A stretch of 64,000 nucleotides of DNA. Source: Owenia fusiformis (Eukaryota; Annelida; Polychaeta; Sabellida; Oweniidae). The first letter of the stretch is position 1; each line of letters opens with the position of its first letter. Location of the stretch: NCBI GenBank assembly GCA_903813345.2, contig CAIIXF020000003.1:7339815-7403814 (forward strand), written 5' to 3'. Both the position numbers and the translations under genes were made by a program. Under the pieces are notes generated by a model. It worked only from the letters and a program-made list of their open reading frames with translations. It had not been told where the DNA came from and searched no databases. Below are positions 1-11,241 of the stretch, in pieces.

Positions 1-289
1 GGCCCAGGCTACATGTAGATCTAGGTCCAATGTTGTTGGACAAGGAATTCTTAGACAAAAGAATAACCACATAATAGACATAGACCGAGAGCCAAGATCT
101 CAAAGGTAAAGGTTAGCCTCTGAAAAATCATGTGAATTTGGTGGAGTAAAATTCATTTACTATGTAGCCTATTCCTACTTTCACTTTCAATTTGAATTTC
201 ATTCTAAATTCAAGTCAAAGTGACAGACAAAGTTCAATCTGATTTGTTTGTGATAAACCTCTTGAAAATCACTAAGGAATTATGCTTAC
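1..289. other. No gene recognised; probable intron of the divergent gene
   Basis: AT-rich sequence with no coding signal that I can support. It lies just 3' (on the minus strand) of the exon at 290-444 and begins with a good splice donor for it, so it is most simply intron of that gene. Confidence 0.4.
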
Positions 290-444
290 CTGTAAGTTCT
301 TGACATATACAATTTTCCTGTCACATCGGATCTTTAATTGTTGTCCATAATTACTAGCAATCCTTGAAATAAGGCGGGGTAGATTTTTCTGACTTCTTGC
401 AAACATTTTAGTAACTCCACTTGTGAAGAGCTTGATCTGGGGAC
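290..444 (-). CDS. Internal exon of an unidentified minus-strand gene
   Basis: On the minus strand this 155-nt block is open from a plausible acceptor (..attgacag) to a strong donor (CAG|GTAAGC). It encodes about 51 residues starting GPQIKLFTSGVTKMFARSQK and ending IVYVKNLQ. The composition is basic and coding-like, and the exon ends in frame at the donor. I do not recognise the protein family. The 5' part of the gene should lie between here and PRMT5 (445-666) or be non-coding, and the rest runs off the left edge. The exon is divergent from PRMT5, so the two genes may share a promoter. A chance open stretch remains possible. Confidence 0.42.
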
Positions 445-666
445 CTGTCAATTTTTGTAAAGTCAAACATGTGTGTAGTAATTCATTTGTAACTATTTTT
501 AAATGAGGTCTACAATTATTTGATTGAAAATACTTATTGTGATTAGTTTACTCAGATTTGGGTATTAACAATAAAATTGAATTCATAAACTACTACTTGA
601 GGTGTGAGATCCGAACCACAATATCGACCGTTCGTGAAATTAGTGTACAAGCACATCCGGTTCAAA
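445..666. promoter_or_regulatory. Candidate shared promoter region, PRMT5 and divergent gene
   Basis: This is the short gap between the minus-strand exon and the PRMT5 start codon. It must contain the PRMT5 5' UTR and presumably its promoter. No TATA box or CpG-dense core is evident. The call rests only on the head-to-head arrangement and the short distance. Confidence 0.3.
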
Positions 667-3600
667 ATGGCTCACAAGAAAGTTTCATGTGGTCTGGATT
701 TTTCTCATTGTTCTGACATTCAAAGCTGTGTTGACAGCGCATGTAAAAGCGGGTGAGTGTTTTAAATTGTTGCATAATGTAAATCATCCATTCATCATAC
801 AGTTTTCAATGAACGACACGCAACTTGACACTCAACTTTTTGTAAGCATTTTTTCATTCAAACTTTTGTTTTCTTGTCATCAATTTCAAAGGAGAAACCT
901 AATTATACTGTTTCATCTACTACTAATATAATACACTTGTTCCCCAGTTATCTTTTTTTAACATCAGGCAACTGATTTATCTAATTTCAGATATGACTTT
1001 ATCAGTGTGCCAATATTTCACCCTCGATTCAAGCGAGAGTTTATGAGTGGGCCTGCTAGAGGGCGTACTGGTCCTCAAACAAGATCTGATATGGTCCTCA
1101 CTGCAAATGGTGAGTGAACAATACATACACAGTATAGGAACCTGTACAATTATTGCTTTTTCATTATATTACCTGTGTATCATATTCCCTGTAAAGAGTG
1201 CACATGCATATTTGAGCTAAAATCTGTCTATTTATTGCATACATCTTTATTTTTCCAGATTGGGGCAGTCTAGTTGTTGGGAAGATTACTACAGACTTGG
1301 CCCTAGATTCTCCACATGCCCTGACAAGGAAGAATGCTGAGAAGGTAAATACCTCTCAATGCTATTTTGGTCACATATTTTTAAACTGCCATATATTGAA
1401 AAGACTCAAAATGTAGCTTATTTTTTTTGGCCAGTCTCAGTAGCGTTTGGATTAGACAAGTTTACTGTAAAAACCTCTCAATGCTTTTTCAGTCAGTTTT
1501 TCATTGAAAAAACTCAAAATGTAAACCTGCTAATCTTGTTGTCTTTTAACCAGTCTCAGTAGCGTTTGGATCAGACAAATTCTACTGTATTGGACAGGTG
1601 GCTAAATATCTTATCTGATCATCATTCATATCACTATTGTTCAATTTCATTTACACTATACATATTTTTGTACAATAAAATTCAGATATTTTCAATTTGG
1701 GAATCTGTCACTGATGACATTAATAATTAAAACAAGTCATTTGCATCATAATGTTTTTATGCATAGTAGTGAGAAAATGTGTGAATGTTGATGAAAGTAT
1801 AAATGGAATGTTGTTCTTGTTTTCAGATGTTTCTGCAGGAGTTGAACTACATGGCACATTTGAGTGTACCAGCTGTTTTAATTAAGCTACGCAACAAGAA
1901 TTGTGTTCAATTTGCAAGATCATTGAATGAACATGGTCTCAGGGGTTTCAACCAACAGGTAATTCTTAGAAATTGGAATGTCTAACAATTTTTCAATTAA
2001 TTTTAACCAATTTTTGGGGTCAGTTTGAAGCAATTTTTTTTTAAATTCAAATATCCCCAAAACTGTGAAACATTTCAGACGGGAATAAAATGTTTTGAAA
2101 ATTCTGAAGATAATTCAAAATCTTGAATATAAATTATTTTTTGAAAAATGGCAAATAATGAGTATTAAAGATCAATAACTGTTATATTTTTAATTAGATA
2201 TAACATGCGTTATTGCAGTACTGGGTGCAGGTCCCTATGAAGTCTCCCATTGATGACACATGTGACCTTGACCTTGGAGAGCTGGCAGACGACACGTCAG
2301 AGGGCAGCACTATAGATGGCAGCACTGACAAGTGGAAGGATGACACCTGGGAATGGTAAATATTTTTGCAATAGATTAAACATTTAGGCATAGATCTCAA
2401 GATGCAAATTAGTACAATAAATGAATAAAAAGATGATGAAATGAAGAAAAAGATGATAAAAATGAAAAAATATAAATGAATAATGAACATGTTTTAAGGT
2501 GGAATCAGTTCAGAACTATGTGCGACGGATCCAAGAAACTCGGAGTTGCCTTGGAGCTAACAGCTGACCTCCCGTCTGATGACATCATAGAGCGCTGGCT
2601 AGGAGAGCCAGTTAAAGTGGCAATTCTACCTACATCAATATTCTTGACTAACAAAAAGGGCTTCCCAGTGCTCTCCAAGGCACACCAGGGGATAATCAAG
2701 GCCCTCTATAAGGTACATTGGACAATTACTTACATTTGTAATGAGAACACATTACTTATTCATTATTTCACCTCAACAAATCTTATCCATTATAATGTAT
2801 CTATGCATACTGAGTAGAAGATTTCACGCACTGTACATTGGTACATCATCATTTTCAAATCACATGAGACAAAATTATTAGATTTTTCACTTTACTGCCT
2901 GAGATGTCAGAGAAAAAAATTATCCTGATATCAGAAGTGTTTGCACAGGAGTCTTCACATTAGGAGTGTTTGCATTAGCAGTGTTCACATAGGTGTTTAT
3001 TTCTGAATTCAGCTTGACACACAGATGATCATCACAGGGGCTAACAGGCATCCAGAGAAAGGTATCAGGTCGTACCAGCAGTATCTTGAACACTTGTGGC
3101 AGACTCGTGAGCCCCTTGATCCTGTAGCTCAGTTTGCTAAAGGCTATGAAGACTACCTTCAATGTCCCTTACAGGTAATTAAACAAGCCTCGATATATTC
3201 ATAATTATTATTCACCTCATAAAAATACTCAAATCTGATTGGTTAATAGCTGCAGGGTCTATTGCCATTCGTGGCAGCAAGATCTCGTTCTATCCAGTAT
3301 TGAAGCAACTAGATCTCCAACCATCCTGTATGCCAGAATACCTATCCTCGAAAAAAAATACTAGGCTCGGATTCTGTTTTAGTAGACCCATTCTTTAAAA
3401 TAAAGTATTTCTCAATGGAGGTGCATAATAAAATAAATACTGGATGACCATGAGGTGGATATGCCAGAATACCTATCCTTATCATTATAGTCCTGTGCTG
3501 ATTGGCATGCATGCTTCCGGGTGGATGGGTGGCCAGGCAAAATTCCAGAAAAACTACCTATCAATTCAGCTTGAATTTTTGTAAATGGCAGAACAGATTA

Positions 3601-6600
3601 TTTTTCAAATGAGATATAAAATGCCATATAACATGAAGGAGTTTTTGATGTAGGGGGGGGGGTTGCCATTGGATTTTGACACCCTGTTATTTAGGGTTTT
3701 AGGCATGTTGGGTAAATTACACAGTGGTCATTTGCTGCTCAAAGTGCGATAGTTTTCGGTACATGTATGTGTCTTGTATTTCAGCCTCTCATGGACAACT
3801 TAGAGTCTCAGACGTATGAAGTGTTTGAAAAAGATCCTGTGAAATACTCAATGTATCAGAAGGTCAGTACTGACAAGTCAACTAAATTTAGTAGAGATAA
3901 TTAAATGTAAAGTGAAACTTGTATTTTGGAATACCTCTTTCGGTTCCATTTTAAATAGCTACCATAAATGTCCATGAAAAAAACCTAAAAATTTAAAAAC
4001 CTGCTAATCAAATCACTTTTTGCCAGTTCCAGTGGTGCTACTTGAATCTTGTCATCAAAATTCCAGGAAGACCACTAAAAATTTTTACAGATACAAAAGC
4101 AGACTTAAGTGCCATGATCTGATTAGTGTTTGGGCAAGCTGGTTAAATTACATGGCAGCCATTTTGCTCTTCAAAAATACAATATTTATCCCTATTTGCT
4201 TTGTTTTTTCTAGGCAGTATACAGTGCCCTACTAGACAGAGTCCCGATGGAGGAAAAAGACACAAAAGTCACGTAGGTGATATTAACACTTTAACAAATT
4301 GCTTTAAATTGAATTCTGCTGTATTTACTGTATAAAGATAAAAAAAATATAAAGAATGTGTAGTGAATCTTGTGAATGTTTAGTCACATGGCCAAGCAGA
4401 GATATGGAAAGGAATTATAGATATTATTATAAAATTCCTGCCAGTTACTCTAACATAGAGCTATGTACCAAGCCTACTTCACATTTACAAGATGATGATT
4501 TATAATTTCACAAAAATATTGTAGAATCTATGTTAAAAATGCCTTTGTATATAAAGATTTTAATCACTTGTCCGAATTTAACATTTGTCATAACTCATTT
4601 TGATAATATTGGGTAATACTATGCCAAATTGGTTAGATTATAAATTTCAGGGTGATTATGACATTATAAATTTCAGTTCGATTATCTGAATGTAATTTTC
4701 AGTGTGATAATGGTAGTAGGTGCTGGTCGTGGTCCACTCGTCAATGCATCCATCCAAGCAGCATCTAAAGCAGAGCGTAAAGTTAGACTATACGCAGTTG
4801 AGAAGAATCCAAATGCAATCATCACGTAAGTCTATAACAGGCATTCTCGTAAAGTTTCATGTGCAAAAGTACCTGATCAAAGCTTGTTTGTCTATGGTGA
4901 ATGGTGAAGTACCAAATTATTAAAATTGACTAAAATAACAGAGTGGAGTGCACTCATGAAAAACAGGAACAGAAATAAGTTAAGAACAGTGGAAAGTTAA
5001 ATGGATGTATTTTCCCAAGACTTCATGTAGTGTACTTCTTTCTCATCTTGGAATACCTCAACTTTTGAAATACATGTACTTATCAGTTTATTTTTTCAAA
5101 CATGAACTGAATTTGATTGAATATTATATGTCATCCAATGGAATTTCCCATTATTAACCTCTTGAATGCAGGAGCATTTTGTTTTTCTTTGCTTTTGCTT
5201 ATTAATGTTTGATGTTTATTTTGGTAATATTACTGAACTAGTTAAATTATACACATTTTTATACATATTTTGAGTGAATGAAAAAAATCCTTTCAGCTTT
5301 ATACTGTGAATCTTTAGTATCGTGAAATTTTCCTTTATAAATTCTCTTCATATATTTTCAGTCTCATGAATCTGAAGGAGGATGTTTGGGGTGACCTTGT
5401 GACTGTGGTGTCATCTGACATGCGTGTATGGAAGGCTCCTGAACAAGCAGACATCCTCGTTAGTGAACTGCTCGGATCGTTCAGTGACAATGAGCTCTCC
5501 CCTGAATGCTTAGATGGCGCACAGGTTTTTCTAAAAGGTAACTTGATAGCTATTGTAAACTCATTAATAAGTGGACATCTTAAATTCATGTATATTTGTA
5601 TGAGTGCAGAATCACGAATTCAGGATGCCACAAATTAAAAATCGTACCATGAGTTGAGGTACTTGCAAAAATTGCAAAATGTGCAGGCCCGTAGCCAGGG
5701 GGGGTTCGCAGGGTTCGGGCGAACCCCCCCCCCCCTGGCCAAAAATTCTTTCAAAATCATGCAGTTTTTCACCATTTTGAGCACTTTTCAAGTGATTTTA
5801 GCCATATTTGGGCCAAAATTGTCAAATGTGAACCCCCCCTGGAAATTTTTGAAAACTGAACCCCCCCTTGGCAAATCCTGGCTACGGGCCTGATGTGAGT
5901 ACACAAAAAGAGACCATTGTGTAAATCAGTGTTTCCAATGTTTTAATCCCTTTTACATGTATTTTATTAATAAACAGATTTTCGGTTTGGTTTGGTAGAA
6001 AACATGTGCCTGCTACGGTTAAAGAATTGTAAAACATCACACTATGCGTAAGTTGGGTAAATGAGAAGGAACATAAACTCCTGTCAATTCGAATGCTGCT
6101 GGCCAATTCAATTGTCAGATTAGACAAATAAAATGTCTCATATGGCAATCCTCCCTTATCATTTCAGATGATGGCATCAGCATTCCATGCGACTACACAT
6201 CATTCATAGCACCTCTGCAATCTCACAAACTTTACAATGAAGTCAGGCAATGTAATCCTTCCTTAAAATTTCAGATGATGGCATCAGCATTCCATGCGAC
6301 TACACATCATTCATAGCACCTCTGCAATCTCACAAACTTTACACTGAAGTCAGGCAATGTAATCCTTCCTTAACATTTCAGATGATGGTATCAGCATTCC
6401 ATGCGACTACACATCATTCATAGCACCTCTGCAATCTCACAAACTTTACAATGAAGTCAGGCAATGTAATCCTTCCTTAAAATTTCAGATGATGGCATCA
6501 GCATTCCATGCGACTACACATCATTCATAGCACCTCTGCAATCTCACAAACTTTGCAATGAAGTCAGGCAATGTAATCCTTCCTTAACATTTCAGATGAT

Positions 6601-9314
6601 GGTATCAGCATTCCATGCGACTACACATCATTCATAGCACCCCTGCAATCTCACAAACTTTACAATGAAGTCAGGCAATGTAATCCTTCCTTAAAATTTC
6701 AGATGATGGCATCAGCATTCCATGCGACTACACATCATTCATAGCACCTCTGCAATCTCACAAACTTTGCAATGAAGTCAGGCAATGTAATCCTTCCTTA
6801 ACATTTCAGATGATGGCATCAGCATTCCATGCGACTACACATCATTCATAGCACCTCTGCAATCTCACAAACTTTACAATGAAGTCAGGCAATGTAATCC
6901 TTCCTTAACATTTCAGATGATGGTATCAGCATTCCATGCGACTACACATCATTCATAGCACCTCTGCAATCTCACAAACTTTACAATGAAGTCAGGCAAT
7001 GTAATCCTTCCTTAAAATTTCAGATGATGGCATCAGCATTCCATGCGACTACACATCATTCATAGCACCTCTGCAATCTCACAAACTTTACAATGAAGTC
7101 AGGCAATGTAATCCTTCCTTAAAATTTCAGATGATGGTATCAGCATTCCATGCGACTACACATCATTCATAGCACCTCTGCAATCTCACAAACTTTACAA
7201 TGAAGTCAGGCAATGTAATCCTTCCTTAAAATTTCAGATGATGGTATCAGCATTCCATGCGACTACACATCATTCATAGCACCTCTGCAATCTCACAAAC
7301 TTTACAATGAAGTCAGGCAATGTAATCCTTCCTTAAAATTTCAGATGATGGCATCAGCATTCCATGCGACTACACATCATTCATAGCACCTCTGCAATCT
7401 CACAAACTTTGCAATGAAGTCAGGCAATGTAATCCTTCCTTAACATTTCAGATGATGGTATCAGCATTCCATGCGACTACACATCATTCATAGCACCTCT
7501 GCAATCTCACAAACTTTACAATGAAGTCAGGCAATGTAATCCTTCCTTAAAATTTCAGATGATGGCATCAGCATTCCATGCGACTACACATCATTCATAG
7601 CACCTCTGCAATCTCACAAACTTTACAATGAAGTCAGGCAATGTAATCCTTCCTTAAAATTTCAGATGATGGCATCAGCATTCCATGCGACTACACATCA
7701 TTCATAGCACCTCTGCAATCTCACAAACTTTACAATGAAGTCAGGCAATGTAATCCTTCCTTAAAATTTCAGATGATGGTATCAGCATTCCATGCGACTA
7801 CACATCATTCATAGCACCTCTGCAATCTCACAAACTTTACAACGAGGTCAGACAATGTAAGGACAAAGAAAAACCTGTTGAAGCTGCATTTGAAGTCCCA
7901 TATGTCGTCAGACTACACAACTGCCATCTTTTAGACAAACCCAAACCTGTGTTCTACTTCCAACATCCAAACAGAGGTATAAAAGATTAAGTTGCTGAAA
8001 CTACTTTTTTCTGGGTTTATTATTTGTATTAATATGTGTCCAACTTTTTTGTGGATGGTGTTTGGCAGTTTGTGTTTGGCAGTTGGTGTCCGGAGTTAGG
8101 TGTCTGTAACAATTTGCAATAACTTTTGTCATGTTAATACCTTGTCATTACTATATTTTCATCCTGCATCTGGGTGAGCAGGCAGGTGACACATATGTCT
8201 TGTAACCAAGAAAACCACTTATCCTTTCAACTTGAAAATTTTAAAGATGCAGGAGCAGACTAGGTTTTTGGCATGCTTGGTAAATTACATTGCCTTGGTT
8301 TATTTCAGAGGAACATGATAATTCCCGCTACTCTTGTATGGAGTTTGATGTAAAGACAAATGCAGTCATTCATGGTCTTGGAGGTTACTTTGAAACAACA
8401 CTTTATAAAGACATCTTCCTCAGTAAGTCGACTATTTCTAAATCTTGTCATATTTATTTGAATATTATGTTTCAACATGGGTATTTCAGATTTTTACAGG
8501 GGTAGGACCTCAATACTAGGTGTAGCTATCCTCTCTTCTTATATTCCTACCTATTCTTTATTTGGCTAATGTATGGAATTACCCACTCACTCATCTGTTC
8601 ATCTGTCTAAATCTTTGTCCATCCGTCTGTTCTGAACTTACACATGGATAAAAGTTTTGAATGTCAAAAGAAAGCTCTCATTCTTCTGTATTTTTCAGGT
8701 ATTGTACCAGAGACCCACTCACACGGCATGTTTAGCTGGTTCCCTATGTTGTTCCCTATAAGGGTAAGTAGAAAATATATACAGCCCCTCTCCTTATATT
8801 TGAGACTACAGTTGTAGCTAACTTTCTCAGAAATTCAAATTCAGTTGACCCTGTATGTCCAAACATTCTAGCCCGAACAATTCTCAATGAATTTTTTTGT
8901 TTTTACCATTTTGAATCTCATTTTCAGTCAACACCTGCTAATCCAAACACTTTTGGCCTTGGTACCACTGGCATTCAGATCAGACAGTTTTTAAGCCTCG
9001 GGCAGTTAAAACTTACCATTCAAGGCTTACTTGAATTTATTTCTAACCCTTTATGTGAACACCTCAAATTGTGATTAATAATACTTTAAAGCCTAGCCAC
9101 TGCCAAAGTCGTTGATTGTAAAGTCGATGAAGAGTAATGAATATCTCCTGTGTAATTTTAGGAGCCCATGTATGTTCGCAAGGGTGATAAGGTGATCTTA
9201 CATTTCTGGAGAAGATGCACCGAGAAGAATGTTTGGTATGAGTGGTGTATAAGTGGACCAACTGCTACACCTATACACAACCCTAAAGGAAGATCTTATA
9301 TGATTGGACTGTAG
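667..9314 (+). CDS. PRMT5: Protein arginine N-methyltransferase 5
   Basis: Coding exons: 667-752, 991-1109, 1259-1344, 1827-1958, 2219-2355, 2499-2712, 3013-3174, 3785-3862, 4214-4272, 4703-4825, 5362-5537, 7773-7976, 8309-8422, 8699-8763 and 9162-9314. All have GT-AG borders and compatible phases. They sum to 1908 nt, or 635 residues; the human protein has 637. Type II enzymes of this family make symmetric dimethylarginine on Sm proteins and histones, normally with WDR77/MEP50. The SAM-binding motif GAGRGP is at about 364-369. The two catalytic glutamates are in [11 protein letters not shown] (E434, E443), and the Phe that directs symmetric methylation is at about 326. The C-terminal beta-barrel ends KGRSYMIGL. 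The start ATG has a good context (caaaATGG) and gives [12 protein letters not shown]. Oddity: intron 11 carries 15 partial copies of exon 12 (6168-7772). Reading through from an upstream copy meets a stop in the next unit, so only the last copy gives the full protein. Near-certain identity. Confidence 0.97.
1345..1590 (+). repeat. Two imperfect copies of a dispersed repeat in PRMT5 intron 3
   Basis: Two units of about 120 bp share the words cctctcaatgct, actcaaaatgta and ccagtctcagtagcgtttgg. They end in the attagacaa/atcagacaa word seen also at 8850-8985, 10632-10797 and 38145-38640. The latter copies show that this is a decayed inverted-repeat element family whose ends resemble acagtgaaacctgtctaatc. 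Confidence 0.55.
3320..3784. repeat. Repeat-rich PRMT5 intron 7
   Basis: The word tgccagaatacctatcct occurs twice (about 3331 and 3462). A G-run is at 3652-3661. The end of the intron (about 3698-3750) contains a decayed repeat with the word ggtaaattacacagtgg..catttgctgctcaaa. Relatives lie before exon 9 (4128-4190) and before exon 13 (8268-8300). Confidence 0.45.
5684..5892. mobile_element. 209-bp inverted-repeat MITE with 5-bp target duplication
   Basis: The ends are caggcccgtagccagg and its inverse cctggctacgggcctg, with C- and G-runs inside. The 5-bp direct repeat atgtg flanks it at 5679-5683 and 5893-5897. There is no coding capacity, so it is non-autonomous. It lies in PRMT5 intron 11 upstream of the exon-derived array. 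The ends resemble those of the elements at 57152-60063 and 29015-29328. Confidence 0.85.
6168..7858 (+). repeat. 16-unit, 107-bp tandem array of the PRMT5 exon 12 acceptor and exon start
   Basis: Unit starts (first base after cag) are at 6168, 6275, 6382 and so on every 107 bp to 7773, without a single length change. Each unit holds about 84 bp matching the start of exon 12 ([12 protein letters not shown]...KLYNEVRQ), then a 23-bp linker ending ttaaaatttcag or ttaacatttcag, which forms the next acceptor. Units differ at a few sites only: ggc/ggt near the start, tttaca/tttgca near the end, and aaaa/aaca in the linker. The 16th unit is the functional exon 12. It departs from the others near the array edge by synonymous changes (aacgaggtcaga against aatgaagtcagg) and then runs on into unique coding sequence. 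The array is recent by its homogeneity, or partly an assembly product. Confidence 0.97.
8850..8985. mobile_element. Decayed copy of the attagacag-ended repeat in PRMT5 intron 14
   Basis: It contains cgaacaattctcaatg, cacctgctaatccaaacac and ggcattcagatcagacag. These are in the same order as the family members at 10632-10797 and 38145-38640. No coding sequence. Confidence 0.5.
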
Positions 9315-9540
9315 AAGTGCAATATTTGCATTATCACCATACTCAACGCCACGGTCTAAAATGACTGGACAATGGAAGGTCTAAAGTGATTGGAATATAA
9401 ACGGTCTACTGGTCTAATATGATTGGACTATAGAAGGTCTATTGGTCTAATATGATTGGACTATAGAAGGTCTATTGGTCTAATATGATTAGACTATAGA
9501 ACATCTTACTTACATGGTTGGACTAAAGAAGGTCCATGTT
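9291..9540 (+). repeat. Degenerate tandem repeat overlapping the PRMT5 stop codon
   Basis: The last codons of PRMT5 (tcttatatgattggactgtagaag) are followed by about six degenerate copies of the same word in the 3' UTR. Between about 9395 and 9505 they form a 33-bp period (ggtctattggtctaatatga, then ttggactatagaa). Outer copies are more diverged. The repeats therefore appear to derive from the end of the reading frame, including its stop. Confidence 0.75.
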
Positions 9541-11241
9541 ATGTCTTATTTAATTTAAGTATCAGATTTATTTTTCATAACATTTTATTTCATATAATCC
9601 ATACAGTACTGTGTACATCAATTTGGTTAGGACTAACAATCAACAATCAGTTTATATATGAAACATCAAATAACTTTCTGTGAAATACAAAACAGTTCAT
9701 TTTGCAAAAAAATCAATTTTGTGTTTTATGAGTTAGGTGCTTCACATTATGAACAGTATTGAAAAACGACATGAAGTAATTACTAGGATAAATATATCTA
9801 AACATAACATGATTATTTTTCATTATATTTTTTCATACTAAGTACATAATGTGCCCAAAGGAAATTCTCAAACAGAACAGATCACGAGAGGTCATGCTCG
9901 TATGTCAAACTTGTTGGATTGAACATTGTCCTTTCTTTTAAATATTGTCCCTCCGTACCTCTACTTGGAGTTATGCGGGTTATGCAATGGAAGGTCTTGG
10001 ATGTAGTATTTATCCAGAGGGATATATCTATATCACACCGAGGGACCCTAGATAATCCCAGTTTTGTCTTTAGCTTCTCTAAATACACTTCTGTTGCATG
10101 ACATTTATGTGGCACTTCTTTTGTATAATTTCTATAATTACAAGTACATGTATTGGGAAATATCTTCCACCTTTATGTATCCTTAACTATAAATACTACC
10201 TTCTATTATAGTTATTCATAATGTGAATATAAATACTACTTTAAATTAAAGTCATTCATGCATTGGTAAACCTCTGAGGCTGATCCCAAAACATATTTTT
10301 AGCAACTAAGCTGCAAAATGTATATTTATAAATTTTTGAGGTCTTTAGAGGTTGATCCTCCTTGGCAGTGTTTTTATATTTGATAAAATAATATATCATT
10401 TCGTGGATAGCACAGAAATACATTCAATACATCATTATTTATTTTGCAGTGGCGAAAAAGCTTAGAGACAGATGAAGTTGACGTTTTCTATGTTTTATGA
10501 GTCATAAAGTCATAATTTCATGAATGGAATTATTTTACCAATGTAGCAGCCTGATATCATTCTTGGAATAATGTCCTTTTAAATTGTTTAGTGCAACAGT
10601 GGCTTATGGCTCAATTGCATCTTTTTCTCAAAATACAGTGAAACCTTTATATCTTAACACCTCTCTTGTCCGAACACCTCCCAATGTGAACACCCTTTCT
10701 CGGTTATATACGGTTGGCTCACATCCTTAAATTAAAACACTTGAAATTCTAACAATTTTGGCCAGTCCTAAGGGTGGTCGAATTAGACAGGTTTTACTAT
10801 TTTACCCTATGCAGTCTTACCCAGTGAAATGTACAATCTTCAACGTCTCTACTTTTTAGTGTATTAAACTATGCGTGTCAAACAACAATCCACTATTTTA
10901 TAGTGTTCAGCACACAATTTCTTTTCTGAACTAAAATGGAGGGTGGTAACTGGAACTTATAATTAGGCAAGGCATATTTAAATAGGAGCCAATAACTAAT
11001 TGACATGGTTTTCACGGTTTCCACTGAAAAATGTCTGCACAAATATACTTCAGTAAAATTTTAGTGAGGCATTTGACTCAATTGCCCCATGTATGTCTAT
11101 ACGTCCATAAAATGTAATACTATATGAAGTACATAACTGGCTAATTCAAATCGGATGCGGTAAAAATTTGCGGCCAATTTGCGAACGTTCCGGGTATTAC
11201 GTTCGCCCTTGATTGGAATGATAAGAGTACGTTTTGCATTG
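9541..11241. other. PRMT5-VAT1 convergent intergenic region
   Basis: This AT-rich DNA lies between the PRMT5 stop and the VAT1 stop and presumably holds both 3' UTRs. I see no further gene. A decayed repeat of the attagacag family lies at 10632-10797 (acagtgaaacctttatatct ... gaattagacaggttttact). Confidence 0.6.
10632..10797. mobile_element. Inverted-repeat element with acagtgaaacct / agacaggttttact ends
   Basis: The termini are roughly inverse (acagtgaaacctttatatct against aattagacaggttttact). Internally it has gaacacctcccaatgtgaac and ttggccagtcc, shared with 38145-38640. About 165 bp, non-coding, probably an old MITE. Confidence 0.6.

Noticed and set aside
6168-7858. A repeated protein domain in PRMT5
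   Set aside because: 107 bp is not a multiple of three and reading on from any unit hits a stop in the next; only the last unit continues the protein.
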